Assembly (NCBI RefSeq): GCF_040954645.1
Contig: NC_092803.1
Span: 66,237,427-66,301,426, forward strand
Length of the DNA: 64,000 nucleotides
Source: Diabrotica undecimpunctata
Lineage: Eukaryota; Arthropoda; Insecta; Coleoptera; Chrysomelidae
Direction of reading: 5' to 3'
In this document: piece by piece, positions 56,561 to 64,000 of the stretch
Layout: each line of letters starts with the position of its first letter
Numbering within the stretch: the first letter of the stretch is position 1
Notes under the pieces: generated by a model
Seen by the model: only the letters and a program-made list of their open reading frames with translations
What the model was told of the DNA's origin: nothing
The model's database searches: none
Translations under genes and position numbers: made by a program

Positions 56561-56949
56561 AGGTATCGATTCGAAGTATATTTCCTGCTTTCGATAAATT
56601 CATTGTCCTCTTTCTCGCGTTCTCTGGGCGTCATAATCCTGCTTCTATGAGATGTATGGGTTTAAAGTCTATCAGTAGGGTGCTAATCTGGCTGTAGATC
56701 CACTACTCCTTTATGTCTTCGTCTACCTCATTTGTCAGTTCTCTGTCGTCATTTCAATATCTTCATCAACATGCCATCATTTATTCTTGTCAGTTCCACT
56801 TTAGTTTGGTAGTTAGGTTCGATGATGTCATGTCATATAATATGGGCGAGTTCTTCAGCGTATTAACCCTTTTAATTCTATCTGATAATGGTTTCACACA
56901 TTTATTTACTTTAAGCTCCTGTCAAATTATCTAAGATTAGCCAGCGAAG

Positions 56950-57180
56950 CAAAAATGCTTCAATCTCCTCCTATTTTTAGCATTACTAACATCTTCCATG
57001 GACCATCGTAGTATACAATTATGTATAGCCCTTGTTGATTTTGGAAAAGTATTCAATTGAGTTAGATAGAGAAACTTAATATTTCCAAATTGTTCATTCA
57101 GTTGTTGGAGGATATCTTCAATAAACTTTAAAGGCCATAGTTCAAGAAATTTGCAATATGGCCTTTGGTATGGCATAGTA
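56950..57180 (+). mobile_element. LINE RT fragment
   Basis: Reads CIALVDFGKVFN then a stop and VR, matching 'xxALVDFEKAFDSVR', the first RT catalytic block. Confidence 0.5.
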
Positions 57181-57191
57181 CCATTCCACAA

Positions 57192-57589
57192 AATAATAAC
57201 AGATATAATTTACTTATTGGAAACCAAAACGTCAAAATAAACTTGTGTTTACTAACTTGTGTAAACTAAAATAATATTGTGGCTTATTCGAAATAAAAAT
57301 AGTAAATTGTAATAAGGTGTCACAAGAAAATACACTCACCGACACGAAAAACGGAGCACTTGCAGTTTTAAAATAGAAACTTAAAATTTTAATTCTCTTT
57401 AAGTTTTTATTATTATAATAACGTAAACACAAACGAAACTAACTGTTTTTAAGTAATTTCTAATAAAAATTTAGTTTTTTAACAAAGAACTGTTTCAGTA
57501 AATAACAATTTAAAAATCAAGGAAAAAAACGTCGTAAGTAAATGTAACAAAATGACGCTCAATTAATGAAAACTTAAATCATGTATCCA
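57192..57589. other. No gene seen
   Basis: AT-rich, no coding match. Confidence 0.3.
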
Positions 57590-58010
57590 GACAAACTGAT
57601 TTTAATAACTAATATTTCCACCACTTGCTCGAATTATTGCTTGAATTCTCCTTGGCATGCCTCTCGGAACAATGTACAGTTCAGTACGTGCTACAAGAAA
57701 AATTCCAGCCCACGCCATAATTGAGCCCCTTGATAGCCTACCCTAGGACTGAAGGTACATTCTGCAAAACGTCCATGTGATCTTTGCCATACTCTCTCAT
57801 CTTTCCATCTGGAGACCGCAAGGTAAACTTGGACTCATCGGTAAATAAAACATACCTCCAATTATTTACAGTAGAATGAGCATGGTTTCTGGCAAACTGA
57901 AGCCGCTCAACTCGATGGCGCCTGAGAAGTTGTAGGCCTGTTGCAGGTCTACGACTGCTTAAATTTGCTTCTCCAAGCCTTCGTCCAATTATTCGTTCAC
58001 TTAGGGAGGA
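57590..58010 (-). pseudogene. Tc1-like transposase fragment
   Basis: Minus strand: VNERIIGRRLGEANLSSRRP, ATGLQLLRRHRVERLQFARN, HSTVNNWRYVLFTDESKFTL (first catalytic Asp) then RSPDGKMREYGKD. Beyond this a deletion or frameshift removes the GGGSVMVWAGI block; traces continue (VHCSERHAKENSSNN). The second Asp and the Glu are absent. It is a different subfamily from the copy at 23214-23550, judging by the SPDG-K block. Confidence 0.8.
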
Positions 58011-58240
58011 ATCAGACTGCTCGACCAGACCGACCGTCTACGATCGACCAACATTACGAGTCTATGAAAATGTATGCGCAGAGTCAGACTGGTGGACCGT
58101 CCATCACTTACAGCGACCGACCGCGATCGTCCAATTTGAAATTCGGAATTGTGGGAATTTTTGATCGTTGGTCGATGAATATGGAACATTTCGCATTCAT
58201 TTATACTGTTCTGAGCAGTGACATTCACCATTGACACTTC
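58010..58240. repeat. CGACC-rich short-repeat segment
   Basis: Repeated gaccgaccg, cgatcg and cagact-g-tggacc phrases make this GC-rich relative to its flanks. It resembles subterminal repeats of a DNA transposon but cannot be bounded. Confidence 0.4.
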
Positions 58241-59224
58241 AAGATTTGTAAATAACCTATAAAAGTTGGGCTTGCTCTTGCGATAATAATTTTGAAATTT
58301 AATAGAACGGGATATAACAGAAAGAATTCTCCTTGTTGGTGTCTTTTTAAAAAAATGTCACGCACCCAAACTGTCTTACGCCTACGAAGACGTCTCCACA
58401 TAAATAAGTGATAAACAATTTATCAGTAGAATTATTGCTGCTAATTCTATCCATAATTCAATTTTCTACAAAAAGCCCGGTAAAATAATATTACAAAAAT
58501 GTGGTTATGTTGCTAGAGCCTCCTGACGTTTTGACGGCTTGCTCCGGTTGTCAAGAAAGGTGTAAAAATACGGTGCATACTACTATTGAATATTTGATAC
58601 TTTTGAGCAACATATCGTTCACTTCTCCCGTCTTAAAGCAACGCAACCATAGCATAGCATAGCAGCTGCTGTTTCGGGATCTAAAAACATAATTCTTGAG
58701 ATTTAATTAGCGCAATTCAACTTCCAATTGTGTTTGACACTTGATTCGTCTTTACAGTTTACTCGCATCAACAATAACAGAAGAATAACAAAAGGATACC
58801 AATAGCTGCCTTTGCACTTTTTTAAAGTGATACGAATAGTATTTTCCTTATTTCTGATTTTTCATCAATTTTTTTTCGGATAAGCACTTAAGTTTTATTA
58901 AAAATTACTTAAAACAGTTTACGTTATTATAATAATATAAATTTAAAGAGAATTAAAGAGCAAGAGCTCCTTCATGCCTGTGAGTGTAGATTCAGAACAA
59001 AAATAAAATAACAGATAGAATATTGCAGCCATTTGGAATACAAGAAAGGAATAGGAAGAGTGGAATAAAATGAAGTGACGATCTTAAGAAACGTTCTGTA
59101 ACAATACGGATCAAAAGGGCAATAGCTAGAGACCAGTATATTAAACAAGACGAGACATATGTCTAAAAGTTTTTATAGGTATTTTGAGTCTGCGCCATTT
59201 TCTACGTAAGGTAGAGTAGATAGA
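58241..59224. other. AT-rich, no gene seen
   Basis: No coding match. A gcatagcatagca run occurs near 58650. Confidence 0.3.
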
Positions 59225-59400
59225 GTTCGTAACGAGGTTGTTCTGCAGCGGATCGGAAAAGTTAACGAAGTGCTCAGATCAGTCAAAAATCGCAAACTGG
59301 AATGTTTAATATCCGGAGATATATAATATCCTTTATTTAATTATATAAGGCAAGATAGATGGAAAAAGACAATAAGTCATTTTTTTTGCCCTCTCTATGC
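59225..59400 (+). mobile_element. LINE 3' fragment
   Basis: Reads NEVVLQRIGKVNEVLRSVKN then RKLECL and a degraded GDxxYxLFxxIRQ, matching 'NEEVLxRIGKxxELLxTVKxRKLxYLGHVMR' of the endonuclease-RT LINE. Confidence 0.7.
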
Positions 59401-59811
59401 GGGGTAGGTTACCTTATATTATTTCTTTATTAGATTATGCTAATAATAATCCACTTCAACGAAATAACTTTCTACTTCTCTTATCTAGTCTTATTTTCTT
59501 TTTCTAGAAAATTGCTATTGAGTGATTCAGTGTAGTCGATGGTTCTACGTATTTTTACGTTGAACGTTTTACGAGAGGTTCTTTATGACGAAACCTACAG
59601 TTCTATCAGTTTTTATCAGTAATTATAATACCATTGTCTTTTTTCTCATAAAAAAATTATAGACTCCAAATTATCTGTATCCGGGATTTGTTTTATGGTA
59701 TTGATAAACCTACCGAGTGAAGGCATTTTCTAAATGAGATGATAACGTAAACACAAATAAATGGAGGTTTAATCTCTGAAAATATTTAACTCTTTAAAGA
59801 TTACCTTGTTT
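59401..59811. other. No gene seen
   Basis: AT-rich; could be the 3' flank of the candidate gene ending at 59812. Confidence 0.3.
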
Positions 59812-60058
59812 AAATAGTTTGTTTGTTCCTTGAAGAATCGAAGTAGTGGAAGTGTTTACTTTTTAATCCGCAACAACAAATACAAGTTTTAAAATGTTTG
59901 TACATAATATATGCGATTAGCGTCAGAAAAAACCACAGCAACATAAAAATTATAGAATTGTAAACCACTATCATATCACGATGTACCATAAGATATGGTA
60001 TATTCCAGCATATGTTTAACTGTGTCCAAAGGTACCTCAACTATTTAAAGTACTAGTA
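59812..60058 (-). CDS. Candidate last exon, single-span membrane protein
   Basis: Minus-strand frame LNICWNIPYLMVHRDMIVVY, a hydrophobic span IIFMLLWFFLTLIAYIM, then a cytoplasmic-looking tail with CICCCG and a Lys/Ser/Asn-rich end to TAA. An acceptor-like ttggacacag precedes it near 60030. In that phase the frame matches the donor phase of the exon at 61167-61378, so both may belong to one gene. The adjacent Cys cluster after the span is a common palmitoylation context. The protein is not recognised. Confidence 0.35.
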
Positions 60059-60059
60059 C

Positions 60060-61160
60060 AATAAATCTTACCTACTTAATCCGATCAAAACACACATAAT
60101 TCAATTTCCATTAAGTCTTAATGTGCGTACCACTTAGATACAATTAGAAAGTTAAAACCGCCTATTGCTTTGCAAATAAAGGTTTGGAAAAGTTTATTTC
60201 GGCGTTCATTTTATCACGACTATCAACTAAAAAGTTAATCCTTTAAACACTAGACAGTGTGAGAGAAATCGTGTCTTAGGAGAACTATGATGTAAACTCA
60301 GCCAAACACCCCTTAGTGCATATGAGACATTCTTTATTTTTAGATCAGTTATGACTTGACTACTGGTGTAACGAAATATTTTTGCCTACCACATGGGGTA
60401 TTATTATAATTGGTAGAAAATTGGGGACAGAAATTGTTGGGGCAGAGATAAAGCAAGCAAAATAATCGATACTTGTGCGAACGGCACTCAGTTTTTGTTT
60501 GGAGAGCTGGGGTCGAGGATGAGTAAATAGCAAGGGGTCGGATTGGGGCAACTACAAAAAAATTAAACAAAGGGGTACTAACGTGAATCTCTTGGGACAA
60601 ACAAAACAAAAGGAAACATGAAATATCTCTAGCAATTTAAAAAGGACAACAGCTGGTTGTAACTATTGAAATAATTATTAAACATAAAAAATATATCTTT
60701 TCAAATTAAACTTAAAAAAAGGGGTTAGAGAGTTAGTCAAGATAAACAAACAAAATGGTTTACAAAAAATTAAACATTTATTGTGTCTCACCACAAACAG
60801 TCACAAAAATAAATGGCACAAATTACTAGATTAATAGTTACAGAGTACAAAAATAACAAAGAAAACTTACATGTCATCCGTTTACAAAATCTAGGAGTTG
60901 GAAATATTACATTAACTTACAAAAAAATTGTTATTGCAATAGAGGTTAACCTTTTTATTAAAAAAACAAAACAAATGAATATCGAAAATAATAGAGCGAG
61001 CTGTCTTATGTTAACATTAAATTTAAAACAACAATTAAAATGACAGCTAACCATGCCCTAAGATTTACAATGTTAAATATTACAATTTTTAAATTTTAAT
61101 AAAAGCAATTATTACTTTAGAAAAAAAATGTCTGTCTTTACTTTAAAATTTGAAACAAAA
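60060..61160. other. Probable intron, no gene seen
   Basis: AT-rich stretch between the two candidate exons; a run of ggggt-rich minus-strand sequence at 60390-60610 is not recognised. Confidence 0.3.
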
Positions 61161-61166
61161 AGTTAC

Positions 61167-61378
61167 CTGGATTTTCACTAAAACACTTTGAATTTTCTGT
61201 AACTGGACATCACTGGTGGTTCTGGGGTAGAACTGGGCTTCACTCTCTGTAACGAACACACGAACAAATTCATCTCCAAACTGCCAAAAAGCCTGGGATG
61301 ACAACCAGGGGGAAACAAAACGAGGATGGAAACGACGATTCTTCCAATCCTCACTTAAAACTTTAACTGAACCATTAA
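61167..61378 (-). CDS. Candidate internal exon, unrecognised host gene
   Basis: Minus strand, 212 bases: acceptor gtggcag/TTAATGG, donor CCAG/GTAACT, open throughout and with no ATG at its start, as expected for an internal exon. It encodes NGSVKVLSEDWKNRRFHPRF, VSPWLSSQAFWQFGDEFVRV, FVTESEAQFYPRTTSDVQLQ, then KIQSVLVKIQ. Its balanced composition, rich in Trp, Phe and Gln, and its better codon use set it apart from the chance frames around it. An N-x-S site at the start would fit a lumenal or extracellular domain. Family unknown to me. Confidence 0.6.
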
Positions 61379-61768
61379 CTGCCACAATACATTACATATT
61401 TTTTATGAAAAGAGACGAACAACGAGGAACATTTCAAATTTGATGAAAAATTTGGATCCACACCTAAGCCGACTGTGAGAATGAGCAATTATCTTTTAAA
61501 ATTCATTCGCATAGCATAAAATAACAAAACACTTGACGGAAATATTTATTTAAAACGCAGAATATGAAACGCAAAAGAATGCCGAGGACGTGCACATCTG
61601 TAAAACATAAACAAACTCTAAAAATGTGTTTATATTACTTGACGACGCTAAAAGGAATTGAAAATACTTTTTGCATGTAAAGAGAAATACACTGAAATCA
61701 TTCTTCGTTATTTTAATACATATATGACGGGATTTCAATTTAATACATATCTATACGAGGGGATTTCA

Positions 61769-61859
<91 letters not shown>
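61769..61859. repeat. (TA)n microsatellite
   Basis: About 45 TA units, one gt interruption. Confidence 0.95.
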
Positions 61860-61860
<1 letters not shown>

Positions 61861-63160
61861 AGGACCAAAGAATTTGTAAATGCTACACCGGGCAAAATTA
61901 TACTTCTTGCGAAAGAATAAACAACCTTTTAGTCTTCTAATCACGGAAAAAAGAATTATTAGAAAAATCGACAATAAGAGTCTAAGTTTAAGAACTATTC
62001 GAGGTTCTAGTATCTGAGCTGAGTATATAGTGACACACGTATTTTAATTTATCTATAATCTTTTAACATTGATACTAAAAACACAATTAATTTATAGCAT
62101 TTTATTTACTTCACACTACAAATACATTTATTAGATTGACTCTCTACAATTTAATTTTCTTTATATATATTTGTCCCGTTATTCTAGAATTCACATCGTA
62201 ATTAGAATGTGAATCAGTACGATATAGCGAATGGGCTGACGCAACAATATTGTAACAGTTTCAGAAGGAAAAAAATATTATCATAATTCCTAGTAAATAT
62301 TCAAAATAATGTTGCTCGCGCTATCTATCCGCCGAGCGGGGAAGCATCTAACCTACCTGAATCAAACTGTATCTTCAATCTGTATCAATTTCATATCAGT
62401 ATTTTTCATTCATAATCTAACGCCAAGATATAAAATGTTTGTTTTTTTACGATATGATTTTAATTTTAGTTTCATATATGCACTTCTGATTTTTAAATTA
62501 ATATTGTTAACACAGATTGTTTATTTCTTTTCTGGGATGACGTAACTTTTTAACGTAGAATCTTTTAATAACTTTTTGTTTGTTACATAATAATAAAGGT
62601 TAGTTTTGTTTTAAATTTTTTATTTTATTTCTTTGTCTGAGCTCGTTTTCTTACGAGGGTAAACTATTAAGAAAATGCGTTCAATTCGCTTTAATTTTAA
62701 AGTTCATACAAACATATTGTATATAAATTTATAACGAACCACTCCAATCTCTTCCGGCACGAACAGAAAGGCCTAGATTGTTTGTGTTCTTAAGTAAATA
62801 GTTTGTTTACGTTACAATATTATCAAGTTTATCACCAATATATTCTCTCGTTAAAAAACCTATAAAAAACAACCTCGTCCTACAAAATAGTTGAATATCG
62901 ATTTATCAGCCAGATGATAATTTACTAATAATTAGTTACACAACATCTAACACGCTGAAAATCTGAAAAAAATCGCTTAACACCACATTTTCCAAAATGG
63001 AGTCTGAATTAGCCTCCAAAATGTGACGACTTACTAACAAAAGATGTTTGCTTTATTCGTCAATCGCGTAATTCATCATCGGTATCTTGTCAGCCGCATT
63101 TCTAAAATGTTCTGGTGAGCTATAGCAAAACCCCTGTTTTAGGTTTATCAGTCAGGATAT
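61860..63160. other. AT-rich, no gene supported
   Basis: A GC-richer patch at 62310-62345 (ctcgcgctatctatccgccg) starts a 78-residue ATG frame with hydrophobic content, but it has no recognisable feature. Confidence 0.3.
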
Positions 63161-63164
63161 TTTG

Positions 63165-63470
63165 TGTATGCCTGGATTTCTCCTTCCTTGTCTGAATGAT
63201 CCATATTGTATCCAAATAATGCATATTTCTCCCCTTGTTTGTATGGTCCAAATGTTAATGTTTTCTAATTTTAATAGATTTTATGATCATACTTTTCTTG
63301 TTTATTCTTTTACATATCTCCATATTCATTATTCTCTCTGTCCAAGATATTCTGCTTATATTTACTTCTCCAGTGCCACATCTCAAAGGTCTTGAATTCT
63401 TTGATTTCAGATTATTTTATTCTCCATGTTTTTAAGCCATAAAGCAATATAGAAAAAAAAATAGCAACGT
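63165..63470 (-). mobile_element. LINE 3' fragment
   Basis: Minus strand: LYGLKTWRIK, then SEIKEFKTFEMWHWRSKYKQ, matching 'LLYGxExWxLxxxxxxxLxxFExWxxRRxLxISW'. Confidence 0.6.
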
Positions 63471-63559
63471 AACATTTTTGCGTGAATTGCTATGTTATTA
63501 TTATCATTACATAGTAAGTTCTTTAGTGGTATAAAAATATCCGTCTTGTAATTTTATTC

Positions 63560-64000
63560 TCTCTCTTCAATGGCGCTACAGCACAAATCAAGCCTTGGCC
63601 TCTTCTAACTCTACAAACTATGCTTCCAACCTTGCTGGTTCCGTACCGATTTTCTCCAGGTTCTCACGTCTAGTAAATTTTGCGAGTCTGCCACCACTTC
63701 ATCCTCCCGCCTTTTCCGTGGCCTTCCTTTGGGTCTTACGCACTGCATTTTACTATTTAGGGCTCTTTTTGGCAATCTTTAGGTCTCCATTCTCACTACA
63801 TGAACAGCCCGTCGAAGTCTCTGAAGTTTAACGAATTCTGAGATCGGTGCCTCTTTAAACAATTGGAAGAGTTTATAGCTGTATATAAATCCCTATACTC
63901 TGTTTTCGTTAATAGGTCTAAATATCTACCTTAGAACTTTTCTTTCAAAGACTTCCAGCTTTCTCTTTGTAACTTTTATCGTCACTCATCCACAACATAC
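63560..64000 (-). mobile_element. LINE 3' end, runs off the window
   Basis: Minus strand: FKEAPISEFVKLQRLRRAVH, VVRMETRRLPKRALNSKMQC-like reading over two frames, RPKGRPRKRREDEVVADSQN and LLDVRTWRKSVRNQQGWK. This is the terminal 'WxGHVxRMxxxRLPKKALxxxxxGxRPRGRPRKRWxDxVxxDxxxL' region of an insect LINE, with 3' UTR at 63560-63600. Confidence 0.78.

Noticed and set aside
57941..58234. 97-residue plus-strand protein
   Set aside because: It overlaps the end of a Tc1 fragment on the other strand and reads through short GC-rich repeats; no protein features.

Overview
The window looks like a piece of a large, AT-rich, transposon-crowded insect nuclear genome, with a beetle as a plausible but unproven guess. 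The evidence is spliced host exons with GT/AG borders, long (TA)n microsatellites, and dense decayed copies of insect-type mobile elements: RTE/endonuclease-RT LINEs, jockey- and R1-like LINEs, BEL/Pao and Ty3-gypsy LTR elements, Tc1/mariner families and PIF/Harbinger. Nothing bacterial was seen: no operons, Shine-Dalgarno sites or CRISPR.

Host genes are few. The certain one is the 5' half of the casein kinase II regulatory subunit gene (CK2 beta) on the minus strand at 3867-4773. It has three coding exons plus a probable untranslated first exon near 5000-5100; the 3' exons lie beyond the left edge. Less certain host or domesticated pieces are a THAP-domain first exon (8519-8595), an acidic ORF (11046-11471), a possible short first exon (46564-46594), and a two-exon candidate for a membrane protein on the minus strand (61378-61167 and 60058-59812).

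Layout. 0-5 kb: LINE and mariner fragments in the left intron of CK2 beta, then the gene. 5.6-7.7 kb: a broken DD41D-type transposase carrying a MITE-like insert. 10.1-10.7 kb: gypsy LTR, primer-binding site and start of gag. 13.8-14.6 kb: R1-like LINE end. 15.7-18.3 kb: a PIF/Harbinger element split by a LINE. 22.6-24.2 kb: dispersed repeat and Tc1 fragment. 24.4-26.8 kb: an apparently intact Tc1/mariner-superfamily element with a DD82E transposase. 28.2-29.5 kb: (TA)n arrays around a tandem/inverted repeat. 31-37.7 kb: a LINE split by a young but defective BEL/Pao element. 39.4-43.6 kb: a three-level nest of insertions. 44-57 kb: gypsy, LINE, R1 and RTE remnants. 57.6-64 kb: Tc1 fragment, the candidate membrane-protein gene and more LINE ends.

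The elements rarely work together; they record successive insertions. In three places target-site duplications let the order be read directly: LINE into Harbinger, BEL into LINE, and a long-TIR element into a LINE into a jockey-type element. The strongest candidate for something little described is the intact DD82E transposase element, which has palindromic tandem repeats in its 5' region.
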